The notes: generated by a model not told the origin, from the sequence alone. A stretch of DNA of 64,000 nucleotides from Lytechinus pictus (GCF_037042905.1 NC_087256.1:26803501-26867500); one strand, 5' to 3'; shown: positions 11,636-22,466, counted from the stretch's first letter. Made by a program: numbers and translations.

Positions 11636-12015
11636 TCAGCTGCTATATTTTCTTATTTTTAGAGTGGTGAATGTTGGTACTGCTATGCATGAAACGATCA
11701 AAAGATACGGAACTGGGGGTGACGAGAACCCGGGCACCATCGGCAAGGATGCCGCCTATACATTTTCTTTTTTAATGACGATCATGTTTCTTGATAATGG
11801 TAGAGGAAAAGTATACATATAATAAAAAGAATGACCATGACGATAGGCTTCAATAATTTCAAACATTGAAATTCATATTTCAAAGTTTCATAACCACATT
11901 TCAAAAAATATTTGGAGTGTCGAATCCTGTATATATATGTTGCAAGGTTTACTTTTCAAGAGCTCTCAGCCGATGAGAACGCTTGAGACATGCGAGAAGG
12001 AAAATAAATGCGAAA

Positions 12016-12087
12016 AGGCTTGTCCGGGAATCGAACCAGGGGCCTCTCGCACCCAAAGCGAGAATCATGCCCCTAGACCAACAAGCA
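12016..12087 (-). pseudogene. tRNA-Pro-like, degenerate
   Basis: Carries the defects of 9107 and also has a changed discriminator (U instead of C). Confidence 0.7.
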
Positions 12088-12437
12088 TCATTTTATTCTG
12101 ATGCAAACGCAGTACTCTGAAGTCAAATTCAATGTTTACACCATTTTTTAGATCACCAAAATTTTCAATGACAACACATTACGCTACCCCCCCCCCCCCC
12201 TTGAACATAATTATATAAATTTAAGGTTATCACTTATTCTGATCGCGTTTCGCGTTCGCATTGCCTGCTTAAATGAGAACCATATCTCAAAATAATCAAA
12301 AATTCAAAAATTGAACTTTACATTTCCAAATTTTCCAACAATTCAATTTCCAAAATATTTGGAGAGACGAGAAGCTTGTCTGTCTTGAAAAGTTTCTTCT
12401 TCGGAATATTAGACAGAGAAGGAAAAGTAATGCAAGA

Positions 12438-12509
12438 GGGCTTGTCCGGGAATCGAACCCGGGCCCCCTCGCAACGAAAGCGAGAATCATGCCACTAGAC
12501 CAACAAGCC
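12438..12509 (-). tRNA. Pro-bodied tRNA with Arg anticodon TCG
   Basis: Third copy of the 6339 variant, unchanged in body and loop. Confidence 0.75.
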
Positions 12510-12923
12510 TCACCTGATTCTTTTTGCCAAAACTCCTCTGCTTTTTTTTCTTCTTGTTTAATTTTTATTGGTAAGTGGGTCAAGAAAAGAAACAACTTCG
12601 ACTTGATAATGTGTAAGTTAGTAAAAAACATATTTATATAAGACAAAGTATATCACTTTAAAAATAATCCGGAGGCAAAGTGCTTGCTATATTTTTTTAC
12701 ACTGATTAGCTGACTTGAAAACTGGACATTTCAAGCACCGTATGAATTCATGAATTAAAGAAGTATGTCAATAAATAAATTATGCAAACATGAAGCGTGA
12801 GCTTATCTTTTCCGACACGATGGGCTTAACCTGAAAGGTTTGCTTTTTTGCCAACTCTCAATCTCAATATCATGTTCATTTTATATAATTTTTTTCAGAG
12901 TAATCCCTCTATGAGCAGCGATC

Positions 12924-12996
12924 GGTCTGTTAGCTCAGTCGGCAGAGCATCGTGCTAATAACGCGAGGGTCATGAGTTCGAGCCTCATATAGACCA
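12924..12996 (+). tRNA. tRNA-Ile (AAT)
   Basis: Intact; first gene of unit 4. Confidence 0.93.
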
Positions 12997-13363
12997 TCAG
13001 CCGCTCTGGTTTTTTTATTTTTCGAGGGGGTGAATGTTGGTACTCATCTCCAGAAAACAATAAAAGATAAGGAAAAGGGTGTGACGAGACCCCTGGCACC
13101 ATCGACAAGGACCACTGACGCCATGCAATGCCTGCCACCCATACATTTTCTTTTGAACGACGATCATGATATGGTATGGAATAATTGGGATTATAAAATA
13201 TAGAACAATGATGACGGAAGGCCCCATTGATTCCAAAAATTGAAATTCATATTTCAAAGTTTTTTAACCACATTTCCAAAATATTTGGAGTGACGAATAT
13301 ATATGTCGCATGATTTTTTGGAGATATCAGTCGATTAGACTGAGAAGGAAAAATAATGCGTAG

Positions 13364-13435
13364 GGGCTTGTCCGGGAATCGAACCCGGGGCCTCTCGCAC
13401 CCAAAGCGAGAATCATGCCACTAGACCAACAAGCC
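13364..13435 (-). tRNA. tRNA-Pro (TGG)
   Basis: Intact; equivalent of 10453. Confidence 0.93.
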
Positions 13436-13806
13436 TCATCTGGTTCCGATGCAAACCCAATACCCTAAAGTCCAATATAATTTTTCCACCATTTATGTTT
13501 TAGATTGACATAAATGTCCATGGCAACTCATGATGCTAACCCCCTCCCCCTCCATATAAATATAAACTTTGAAGGTTATGGGTTATCACATAGAATAATG
13601 AATTTTGATCACGCTTCGCGTTCGCATCGCCTGCTTAAATGAGAACCATATCTCACTATAATAAAAAAATATAAAAAATCGAATTTCCTTTTCCAAATTT
13701 AGCAACCAAATTAAACTTCCAAAATATTTGTAGAGACGAAGAGCCTGCCTATCTTGGACAGTTTACTCTTCAGGAGATGAGACAGAGAAGGAAAAGTAAT
13801 GCATAA

Positions 13807-13878
13807 GGGCTTGTCCGGGAATCGAACCCGGGGCCTCTCGCACCCAAAGCGACAATCATGCCACTAGACCAACAAGCC
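13807..13878 (-). tRNA. tRNA-Pro (TGG), anticodon-stem G-G mismatch
   Basis: Same mismatch as 7706 and 10895. Confidence 0.7.
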
Positions 13879-14475
13879 TCATCTGATTCTATTTGCCAAA
13901 CCTCCTCTCCTCTTTTTTTCTTCTTGTTTTATTTTATTTGGTAAGTGGGTAAGGAAAAGAAACAACTTCGACTTGATAATATGTAAGTTAGTATAAAATA
14001 TATTTATATAAAACAACATTACCCCCTTTATTTATTTATTTTTTATTCGACAAGATTTTTTTTTGGGTGTGTATACTTTGATATTCAGCATACTTCATAA
14101 GCGAAAGACTTTACAAATTAAGGCGAAATATAAGGCTGTAATGAACCTCCTGGAAAGGTTCCCTTAAATAAATGTATAAATGATGAATTATAGTAAGACA
14201 AAATTTAAAATGTGTAAATTTATATCACTTTAAAATAATCCGAAGTCAAAGTGCTTGCTATATTTTTTCACTGACTAATACTGACTTGTAAATTGGACAT
14301 TTCAAGTACCGTTTGAATTCATGAATTAAACAAGTAATGCAAACACGAAGCGTGAGCTTACCTTTTCCGACACGATGGGCTTAACCTGAAAGGTTTGCTT
14401 TTTGCCAACTCTCAGTCTCAATATCATGTTCATATTATAATTTTCTTCAGAGAACTCCTTCCATGAGCAGCGAAC

Positions 14476-14548
14476 GGTCTGTTAGCTCAGTCGGCAGAGC
14501 ATCGTGCTAATAACGCGAGGGTCATGAGTTCGAGCCTCATATAGACCA
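14476..14548 (+). tRNA. tRNA-Ile (AAT)
   Basis: Intact; last Ile gene of the regular array. Confidence 0.93.
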
Positions 14549-14916
14549 CCAGCTGCTATATTTTCTTATTTTTAGAGGGGGTGAATGTGGTACTATTCTC
14601 GAGGAAACGATTAAAAGGTAAGGAAACGAATGTGGCGAGACCCCGGGCACCATCGACCAGGACCACTGACGCCATGTAATGCCTGCCCCCATACAATTTC
14701 TTTTGAACGACGTCACGATGATGATATGGTTTTGGAAAAGTGGGATTGTAAAAGAATGAACAATCATGACAATGATGACGAAAGGCCCCATTAATTCCAA
14801 ACATTAAAATTCATATTTCAAAGTTTTATAACAACATTTACAAAATATTTGGAGTGACGAAGCGTATGTTTGCGAGATCTCAGTCGATTAGACTGAGAAG
14901 TAAAAATAATGCGTTG

Positions 14917-14988
14917 GGGCTTGTCCGGGAATCGAACCCGGGGCCTCTCGCACCCAAAGCGAGAATCATGCCACTAGACCAACAAGCC
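14917..14988 (-). tRNA. tRNA-Pro (TGG)
   Basis: Intact; convergent with 14476. Confidence 0.93.
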
Positions 14989-15351
14989 TTACTTGCTTCT
15001 TTTTGTCAAACCACCTCTGCTTTTATTTTCTTCTTATTTCATTTTATTTGGTAAGTGTGCCAAGAAAAACAACTTCGACTTGATAATGTAAGTTAGTATA
15101 AATCATAAATTATGTAAGGCAATATTACCCCCTTATCTAATTGATTTTTTCCACTTGATTTTGTGTGTGTGTGTGTGTACTTTGACATTCAGCATGCTTC
15201 AGTTTGTTGCATTTTTGAGCGAGAGACTGTTAAATTGATGGAGATATATTCCATACATCGTATAAATGTATATATCTCTTTTGGTACATTTTTATCATTT
15301 AATTCACTCCCTATCTTTCCATATAAGAATACTCCTTTATGAGCAGCGACT

Positions 15352-15424
15352 GGTCTGTTAGCTCAATCCGCAGAGCATCGTGCTAAGAAGGCGAGGGTCA
15401 TGAGTTCGAGTCTCATATAGACCA
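15352..15424 (+). pseudogene. Ile-bodied tRNA with AAG (Leu-type) anticodon
   Basis: Acceptor and T arms match tRNA-Ile, but the loop is CTAAGAA (anticodon AAG). The stem pair next to the loop is G-G, and the D loop has CCG where the others have CGG. The lost D-loop GG and the stem mismatch argue for a pseudogene. Confidence 0.65.
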
Positions 15425-15557
15425 TCAGCTGACTTCTGTTTTACCCTAGCTTCCTTTTTTTTTAGGGTTGAAGGTAATAATGGTAGATTGATTGATATAT
15501 ACTCAACTGCACTTCAAATTTCAAACAATAAAATTACTGCCTTTATGTGCAGCGATC

Positions 15558-15595
15558 GGTCTGTTAGCTCAGTCGGCAGAGCATCGTGCTAATAA
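15558..15595 (+). pseudogene. 5' part of a tRNA-Ile gene split by insertion
   Basis: Bases 1-38 of the Ile gene, ending in the anticodon loop (GCTAATAA). The 3' part is at 22097-22134. Removing the intervening 6501 bp plus one copy of the TAA duplication restores a normal gene boundary. Confidence 0.93.
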
Positions 15596-16512
15596 TAGTC
15601 TAGGAGATAGGGGGCTTTATTCAGAATTTTTGGTGGGGAAGGTTTGACAGGCTTATCCGGGGTAAAATTGTGTGCTGATTCCAAAAATGTCAGTCTTATT
15701 GACCGTACTCACGACATTTTAGCCATTTTGGCCAATTATTGACCAAAAATGACCAATTTGACCACTCTTTGGAAAATGGTCCCTTAACAGATTGCTTTTG
15801 TAACCACATCCAATTAAAAGGGTCTATCCTAAGCAAAAATGCACCCAGATTCCAAATAAAGTGGTTTCATTTTCCAAATCACACTAGAAGTGGTCATTTT
15901 GGCCATGTTTTGACCAAAAATGACAATTTTCATGATTTTTTTGTCCGAAATGTGTTACAAACATTGATCAGAACAAAGATTGGATGTCTTTAGAAATCCA
16001 CATTTATTTTTAAAATGTGCGCTGGATCATAACAATCAACCTCATATTATTTATTCTGTCAGTTTTGACCTATAACGGTCATTTTGGGTACTTCAGACAT
16101 AAACTGACCATTCGCGCAGTTATGCATTATAAACTGTGCAAATCGACAGGAATTTGAGGTTTTCAGCATGTATCTTCTTAATGGAATTGCATTTAAAGAT
16201 CTATCCTGTGTATAATTTTATGCTGATTCCAAATATATCACTCTTAATGACCCTATTCAAAAGATTATGGTCATTTTGGCCACTTATGTCCCTCAAAATG
16301 ACCAATAACATCAGTTCAATTTATCAAAATATATGTCGAATGTTACCATAATCGTTACAAGGGTGTGCTGTGACACCAAGCATTGGTTTATTATATCTTT
16401 AAATTGAACATCATGAGAGTATTTTGACCTTATGTAACTTATTCCATCAGTTTTGACCTATGAGGGCCATTTTGGGCACTTTAGACATAACTGACCAGTC
16501 GCGCAGTTTTAC
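15596..16512. repeat. Left inverted arm of the 6.5-kb element
   Basis: About 0.9 kb. After a ~460-bp outer block it has modules of about 390 bp containing CAGTTTTGACCTAT, CGCGCAGTT and GATTCCAAATATATCA. Motifs of the type GACCAAAATGACC and GGTCATTTTGG recur in both orientations. The small ORF at 15739-15993 recurs in the right arm but looks like chance. Confidence 0.85.
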
Positions 16513-16543
16513 ATTTGAAGCGGGGGTTGGTTTATAAGATGAA

Positions 16544-16907
16544 ATGGTAATAAGCCAATCTCCACTTACCGACTTTATGCGTGTAGAGATCCGACAGACA
16601 ATCCTCCAATATAACAAAGTGTTCCAATTATTGCACAATCCCAATGACACAAAATCACACAAGATTATATCACAAAAAATAACTTGGCTAGCACAAGCGG
16701 TATTTGGATTTTCTCTTAGTGAAAATAACGGAGAAAAAAGGGTAGTACGCAAATTTGAAATGGTATGCTGTGGAAGATGCAATGGATGAATTTGCTCCAA
16801 GTGAGATGATGGAATCCACAAATGTATTAAGTTATTTGACGACGTTCTCAAGACACGTGTTTACTGAAGAAGAAAACTTTGAGAAGTGTGTTCAGAAAAG
16901 AAAGTAG
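16544..16907 (+). pseudogene. Plus-strand coding-like fragment, one frameshift, unknown product
   Basis: Two overlapping reading frames on the + strand join into one plausible protein of about 120 residues with a single -1/+1 shift near 16765. The first part includes QTILQYNKVFQLLHNPND and ITWLAQAVFGFSLSENN; the second includes WYAVEDAMDEFAPSEMMEST and ends at a TAG at 16905-16907. I do not recognise the family. It lies between the left arm and the gypsy LTR and runs opposite to Pol. An antisense ORF (16447-16851) also exists, so the coding strand is not certain. Confidence 0.3.
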
Positions 16908-16925
16908 TAGTTTTCATCCCAAATG

Positions 16926-17160
16926 TGATGTAGGATGTAAACAAAGAGAGAGGGGAGAGAGAGGTACCAATTCAGAGAATTTATAGTGAGTCACAGGTGA
17001 GTGTGCTGTGTGAGGGTCATTATTGACCACTTGTTGGCATGTTTATTGCTAAGGAGTGGAAGTAACTGGTATCCAAGGGTAATGTCCTCTCGAAGATGAT
17101 GAGTAATAGAAGGCAAAGTTGAGAAATGAAAAAGGATGAAATTTGGAAAATACTACATCA
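16926..17160 (-). repeat. 3' LTR of the gypsy element (235 bp)
   Basis: On the minus strand it begins TGATGTAG and ends CTACATCA, an 8-bp inverted terminal repeat with TG...CA ends. A polypurine tract (AGGAGGGGGC, 17161-17170) immediately precedes it. A TATAAA box lies at 16980-16985. No second copy exists on the 5' side of the Pol ORF. Confidence 0.8.
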
Positions 17161-17241
17161 GCCCCCTCCTAGATCGTTGAATAAAATGAAACGGTCGATA
17201 ACAAAGAAAATAGTAATAGTCCAAATGAAGAAAATAATTTC

Positions 17242-20200
17242 TCAATTAAAATGAAGGACTTGAACAAAGCGCTTTGGAAAATGCACTTTTCGACCTGAAC
17301 GAGTTTGTCTGATTTCAGGCTCGGTAGATGATGAAGAAGGAGTGATGGAGGGAGGCGTAGGCTTAGTGGTTGGTGTAGTAGTCACTTGAGAAGGTTTAGG
17401 GTTTTCAGGAGTAGATAAGCTAGGTTGAACAGTGGTTGGAACGGTTGTTGAAATGGGTGGTTCCAAATATGCTGGTTTCAGACGGTCGAGACTGATAGTT
17501 TCATGTTTTCCTTTGAGTAGGATGGTGAAAAACTTATCAGCTCGCTTGATGACTTGATATGGGCCATCATAGGGTGGTTGAAGGGGTTTCTTGACAGCAT
17601 CATGACGCACAAAGACATGGGTGCATGATGTGAGATCAGGGTGGACCTGTGGTTTGCGATGCTGAATACGAGTGGGCTGAGGTTTGAGGTTCTCCATTTG
17701 TTTTCTCAGTCGATGGATATAGTTGCTAGGGTCCAAATCACAATCTTTCTGATTAGGTGCTACAAACTGACCTGGCAATCTTAAAGTTGTTCCATATACC
17801 AGCTCAGCAGCGCAACATCCCAAATCAGATTTGACTGCAGTTCGAATTCCAAGCATGACGAGAGGGAGAGTTTCAGTCCATCGTGAAGAAGGTGTAGTTT
17901 TGAGTGACGCTTTAAGTTGCCGATGAAAGCGCTCAACCAGTCCATTTGATGCAGGATGATAAGATGTAGTTCGAATTCTAGAGCTACCAAGAAGATGAGT
18001 TAGAGCTTGAAAGAGTGAAGATTCGAATTGTCGACCTCTATCGGTAGTGATGGTTGAGGGAGCACCGAAACGAGATACCCAGTGTGAAATGAATGCTCGG
18101 GCAACTGTCTCAGCTGATATGTCGGGAATAGGCATTGCCTCAGGCCATCGGGTGAAACGGTCAACACATGTGAGAAGATATGCATTGCCATTTGAAGGAG
18201 GAAGTGGTCCCACGAGATCGATATGAATGTGATCGAATCTAGCATCAGGTGTTGAAAAGGTACCTATCGGTGTCTTGGTGTGACGGTGTACTTTACAACG
18301 TTGACACTGTATGCAAGTTTTGGTCCAATTTCGAACATCTTTGTTAATTCCAGGCCAAACAAATCTGTCTGTGATGAGTTTTTGGGTAGCATTGATGCCA
18401 GGGTGAGATAGGTTGTGAAGAGCATCAAATACAACTCGTCTGAATTTAGATGGGATGTAAGGTCGAGGATTGGTAGTTGAAGTATCGCATAGGATAGTAG
18501 AGTCAGAGATAGGAAGAGGTAGAGGTTCGAGTTTGAGCGAGGTTGAAGTGAGTTGTTTGAGTTCCTCGTCAACCTCCTGGGCAGCGGCGATGGCATTGAA
18601 ATCAATGGTAGGAGTTGAAGTGAGGGAGTTGATTTCCATGCGAGATAGAGCGTCTGCCACTACATTGTGTTTTCCACTAATATGCCTTATATCTGTGCTG
18701 AATTGAGATATGTAGTCTAGGTGTCTGACTTCGCGTGGTGAATACCTGTCAGGTCTAGCATTAAAGGCATGAGTGAGAGGTTTGTGATCAGTATAGATGA
18801 AGAATTGTCGTCCTTCAAGTGCATGTCTGAAGTGACGAATAGTGAGATACACAGAGAGAAGTTCACGTCCGAATGTGCTATATCTTGTCTCAGCTGGCTG
18901 CAGGCGTTTTGAGAAGAAGGCGATGGGTTGCCAGTCATCGTCAATGTGTTGCTGCAACACACCTCCAACAGCAACATCTGATGCATCCACCATAATGCAG
19001 AGTGGGGCATTAGGTTTTGGGTGTGAAAGGAGAGTAGCTTGAGCGAGAGCTGTTTTCACTGAGTTGAATGCATTTAGGGCTGTATCATCGAGATGGATTG
19101 CTTTGTTTTTCTGCTTGCATGCCAATAGATCGGTGAGTGGTTGAGTGAGAGTTGCACAATCAGGAATGAAGCGACGATAGAAATTGACTAGTCCTAGAAA
19201 TTCTCTGAGTTTGCGAAGAGAATCAGGAACAGGGAAATCGTTGATGACTTTGACTTTCTCGAGCAGAGGGCGGATGCCGTTCTCATCAACAATGTGTCCG
19301 AGAAAGGTGAGAGAAGATGCGCCGAATTCACACTTGGCTGGGTTGATGACGACGCCATATTTTGAGAGTCGAGCGAAAAGTAGCTGGAGATGTTGCTTGT
19401 GCTCCTCTTCATTTTCGCTAGCGATGAGCAGATCGTCGATGTAGGCGTACACAAATGGAAGACCACGGGTTACTTCATCAATGAATCGTTGAAAAGTTTG
19501 TGCGGCATTGCGTAGCCCAAAAGGCATGCGTACAAACTCAAATAACCCAAAGGGTGTGGTGATGGCAGTTTTGTGTACATCTGCTTGATCGACAGGAATC
19601 TGATGATATGCTCGTACGAGATCGAGTTTTGAAAAAATTCGCTTGCCTGCTAGGGCAGATGTAAAGTCTTGAAGATGGGTAATGGGATATTTGTCGGGCA
19701 CTGTATTCCTATTTAGTGCACGATAGTCTCCACACGGTCTCCAGTCTCCGGGTGTTTTCTTGGGCACCATATGAAGTGGGGATGCCCAGTTGCTGCTAGA
19801 CGGTTGAATGATGCCTAGTTCCAGCATGTGATCGAATTCCGCCTTCGCGATATTGTACCTGTCGGTTGCTAGGCGACGAGGACGGGATGAAACAGGAGGG
19901 CCTTTCGTCACAATGTGATGGGTGACGGAGTGCTTGATCTCAGCCTCCTTATACACAGGGCGTGTGATATCAGGAAATTTTTCGAGGATAGATTTGTAGG
20001 CAGCTTGATTTTCTGGCTTCAGAAACATAGGGCTAATAGAAGGAGATGAAGAAAGGATGCCAGTAATAGATAGATTTGTAGAAGAGTCGATGAGCTTGAG
20101 ATTGCGCACATCAACAAGAAAACCAAAGTGATGAAGGAAGTCTGCCCCGATGATAGGAATGGGAATATCAGCAATGATGAAAATCCATCTGCAAGCTCGA

Positions 20201-20607
20201 CGCAGGCCGACGTCGAGAGTCAGGCTTCGCTCTCCATAAGTCGTAATGCTTGAGCGATTAACTGCTTGTAGATAGAATTTTGATGAAGGATGATGTTTTT
20301 CGGCTTTTGATGGAGGAAGAACGCTAACTTCAGCTCCTGTGTCGACCAAAAAACGAATTCCAGTTTTCCTATCAGTGATGTAGAAAAGGCGACTTTTTGA
20401 TTTTGAGGAAGATTGGTTAGTTGTTGCTAGCTTTGGTTTGTTGGTGTCCTGTTTGTTTGAAGCCTTTTTGAATTTGCAAGGTGGTACACATTTGTGAGAT
20501 TTTGTACCAAAGCGCCAATGATAATAACAATAATCTCCGGCATGTTGATGTGAGGGAGAATGATTATTGTGACGAGCTTGACGTTGACGATGGCATTTTT
20601 TTATCAT
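17242..20607 (-). CDS. pol: Ty3/gypsy Pol polyprotein (protease-RT-RNase H-integrase)
   Basis: Uninterrupted ORF of 1121 residues from the ATG at 20607 (an in-frame TTG precedes it by one codon and a TAA lies two codons further up). In order, counted from that TTG: gag C-terminal zinc-knuckle-like CxxH...CxxxC segment (~28-45); aspartic protease DTGA at 90-93; reverse transcriptase with FSKLD (D330) and YIDD at 391-394; RNase H with DASDVAVGG (~542) and YTDHKPL (~606); integrase zinc finger H732, H736, C766, C769; integrase core D798, D857, E893 (35 residues between the last two); GPY/F module near 1015; Pro/Thr/Ser-rich tail. All catalytic residues are present. Gag proper, primer-binding site and 5' LTR are missing, so it is a 5'-truncated retrotransposon or a captured Pol. 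It would make retrotransposon enzymes acting in cytoplasmic particles and the nucleus. Confidence 0.95.
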   Translation of the reverse strand: MIKKCHRQRQARHNNHSPSHQHAGDYCYYHWRFGTKSHKCVPPCKFKKASNKQDTNKPKLATTNQSSSKSKSRLFYITDRKTGIRFLVDTGAEVSVLPPSKAEKHHPSSKFYLQAVNRSSITTYGERSLTLDVGLRRACRWIFIIADIPIPIIGADFLHHFGFLVDVRNLKLIDSSTNLSITGILSSSPSISPMFLKPENQAAYKSILEKFPDITRPVYKEAEIKHSVTHHIVTKGPPVSSRPRRLATDRYNIAKAEFDHMLELGIIQPSSSNWASPLHMVPKKTPGDWRPCGDYRALNRNTVPDKYPITHLQDFTSALAGKRIFSKLDLVRAYHQIPVDQADVHKTAITTPFGLFEFVRMPFGLRNAAQTFQRFIDEVTRGLPFVYAYIDDLLIASENEEEHKQHLQLLFARLSKYGVVINPAKCEFGASSLTFLGHIVDENGIRPLLEKVKVINDFPVPDSLRKLREFLGLVNFYRRFIPDCATLTQPLTDLLACKQKNKAIHLDDTALNAFNSVKTALAQATLLSHPKPNAPLCIMVDASDVAVGGVLQQHIDDDWQPIAFFSKRLQPAETRYSTFGRELLSVYLTIRHFRHALEGRQFFIYTDHKPLTHAFNARPDRYSPREVRHLDYISQFSTDIRHISGKHNVVADALSRMEINSLTSTPTIDFNAIAAAQEVDEELKQLTSTSLKLEPLPLPISDSTILCDTSTTNPRPYIPSKFRRVVFDALHNLSHPGINATQKLITDRFVWPGINKDVRNWTKTCIQCQRCKVHRHTKTPIGTFSTPDARFDHIHIDLVGPLPPSNGNAYLLTCVDRFTRWPEAMPIPDISAETVARAFISHWVSRFGAPSTITTDRGRQFESSLFQALTHLLGSSRIRTTSYHPASNGLVERFHRQLKASLKTTPSSRWTETLPLVMLGIRTAVKSDLGCCAAELVYGTTLRLPGQFVAPNQKDCDLDPSNYIHRLRKQMENLKPQPTRIQHRKPQVHPDLTSCTHVFVRHDAVKKPLQPPYDGPYQVIKRADKFFTILLKGKHETISLDRLKPAYLEPPISTTVPTTVQPSLSTPENPKPSQVTTTPTTKPTPPSITPSSSSTEPEIRQTRSGRKVHFPKRFVQVLHFN

Positions 20608-20834
20608 CAAGCATTAGTGGTCACTGGTCATTGAGGAAAAAGTGGTCAAAAGGACCACAGGGTCCAATAGTTAGGCCAATAACACTGGACTATATGAAAT
20701 CATTGTATTGATTTTCACTCAAAAGTTTTCAAAACTTTCTCCATTTAACAATAACTGATGCTAATATTAACGCAATCCTGAATCTATCCTCATCATGTTC
20801 GCTATAGGGTGAATTAACACACACATTGGGCAGG
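20608..20834. other. Junction segment between Pol start and right arm
   Basis: About 230 bp with scattered GGTCA/TGACC motifs but no clear alignment to the arm modules. No LTR, primer-binding site or gag coding sequence is visible here. Confidence 0.5.
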
Positions 20835-22096
20835 GGTCATGCCCGGGGGTCAAGGTGGACAAAATGACCAAGGTAGTAAAAATAATTTGGGTATGCTCAA
20901 TTTCAAGGAATCATACACCAGTGTTATGTGTCACAGCATACCCTTGTAATGATTCTGGTAACATTTGAAGTATTATTGGATTATTTATGTTATTAGTCAT
21001 TTTGGGGCCAAAAAGAGGCCAAAATGACCAACAGATTTTAAATAGGGTCAATAAGACTGATTTATTTTTAATAACCATAAAATTCTACACGCATTCCCAT
21101 CTTATAAGGGAGGAAAATAATAAACACTGAAGACCTCAAATTCCTGCCTATTTGAACAGTTTATTATGCAAAACTGCGCGAATGGTCAGTAATGTCTAAA
21201 GTACTCAAAATGACCCTCATAGTTCAAAACTGATGGAATAAGTTACATGAGGTCAAAATAATTTTGAGATGTTCAATTTAAGGATTAATACACCAATGTT
21301 AAGTGTCACAGCACACCCTTGTTAAGATTCTGGAAACATTCGAAGTATTTTTGGATAAATTTAACTTGTATTATTGGTCATTTTGAGGGACATAAATGAG
21401 CAAAATGACCATAAGCTTTTGAAAAGGGTCATCAAGACTGATATATTTGGAATCAGCATAAAACTCTACACAAGAAGGACCTTTGAATGCATTACCATTC
21501 AATAAGGGAAGAAGATAATACATGCTTCAGACCTCAATTTCCTGCCTATTTGAACAGTTTATAATGCATAACTGCGAGAATGGTCAGTTTATGTCTTAAG
21601 TACCCAAAATGACCGTCATAGGTCAAAAATGACAGAATAAATTATATGAGGTTGATTGTTATGATCCAGCGCACATTTTAAACATAAATGTGGATTACTA
21701 AAGACATCCAATCTTTGTTCTGATCAATGTTTGTAACACATTTCGGACAAAAAAAATCATGAAAATTGTCATTTTTGGTCAAAACATGGCCAAAATGACC
21801 ACTTCTAGTGTGATTTGGAAAATGAAACCACTTTATTTGGAATCTGGGTGCATTTTTGCTTAAGATAGACCCTTTTAATTGGATGTGGTTACAAAAGCAT
21901 TCTGTTAAGGGACCATTTTCCAAAGAGTGGTCAAATTGGTCATTTTTGGTCAATAATTGGCCAAAATGGCTAAAATGTCGTGAGTACGGTCAATAAGACT
22001 GACATTTTTGGAATCAGCACACAATTTTACCCCGGATAAGCCTGTCAAACCTTCCCCACCAAAAATTCTGAATAAAGCCCCCCATCTCCTAGACTA
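20835..22096. repeat. Right inverted arm of the 6.5-kb element
   Basis: About 1.26 kb. It has the outer ~460-bp block plus about two further ~400-bp modules, marked by GTCATAGGTCAAAAATGACAG (~21615), GTCATAGTTCAAAACTGATGG (~21215) and a GGTCAAGGTGGAC variant (~20850). It has more inner module sequence than the left arm. Confidence 0.85.
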
Positions 22097-22134
22097 TAAC
22101 GCGAGGGTCATGAGTTCGAGCCTCATATAGACCA
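22097..22134 (+). pseudogene. 3' part of the split tRNA-Ile gene
   Basis: Begins TAACGCGAGGGTC (TAA is the duplicated target) and ends with ATAGACC plus discriminator A. Contains the B box but not the A box. Confidence 0.93.
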
Positions 22135-22466
22135 AAAGTTCCAATTTTTCTTCTTTTTTTAGAGGGAGTGAATTATATACAATAAACGACAAAAAGATAC
22201 GGAAACCATACATTTTTTTTGCGTTCGTGTTATTTGATAATGGTAGGCCTACAGGAAAATATAGAGAATAACCATGATTATAAAAGAAAGAACAGTGATG
22301 ACGAAAGGCCCCAATAATTTCAAACATTAAAATTCATATTTCAAAGGTTATGACCACATTTCAAAAAATATTTGGAGTGACGAAGAGCCTTCATAGTGTC
22401 GCAAGGTTTACTGTTCGTGAGATCGCAGTCGATGAGAACGCTCGAAAAGGAAAAATAATGCAATAG

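Larger units (their letters stand above)
10013..12923. repeat. Higher-order tRNA repeat unit 3 (2911 bp)
   Basis: As unit 2 but with about 278 bp missing (equivalent to 8009-8286), which removes the U33A Ile-like copy. The junction is near 11198. Confidence 0.9.
12924..14577. repeat. Higher-order tRNA repeat unit 4 (partial)
   Basis: Follows unit 3, including its 278-bp deletion (junction near 14111), until about 14577. There the spacer switches to a different version and the periodic array ends. Confidence 0.85.
15596..22096. mobile_element. 6.5-kb long-inverted-repeat element carrying a gypsy Pol gene
   Basis: Starts TAGTCTAGGAGAT and ends ATCTCCTAGACTA. TAA flanks it on both sides (15593-15595 and 22097-22099), a 3-bp target duplication. 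The outer ~460 bp of the two arms match with only a handful of differences; further in they diverge but remain alignable. Between the arms lie a minus-strand gypsy Pol ORF, a 235-bp LTR, and a plus-strand coding-like fragment. No DDE transposase of a cut-and-paste family is visible. A 3-bp T-W-A duplication is typical of PIF/Harbinger, but the termini and long modular arms look more like foldback (TU-like) elements known from sea urchins. Family assignment is open. Confidence 0.85.

Noticed and set aside
9385-12646. 116-residue ORFs repeated in the array (also 6302, 7155, 10345, 13257)
   Set aside because: They run antisense through tRNA genes and spacer and repeat only because the array repeats; no codon bias or domain.
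127-14988. CRISPR-like pattern of regularly spaced identical ~70-bp blocks
   Set aside because: The blocks fold as tRNAs, alternate in strand, have long homologous spacers, and the DNA is animal nuclear DNA.
15739-15993. 84-residue ORF present in both arms of the 6.5-kb element
   Set aside because: Duplicated only because the arms are inverted copies; composition follows the TGACCAAAATGACC motifs and no family is recognisable.
16926-17160. Possibility that the LTR is a 5' LTR of a second, plus-strand element
   Set aside because: The polypurine tract precedes it on the minus strand, the TATA box is minus-strand, and no primer-binding site follows on the plus strand.
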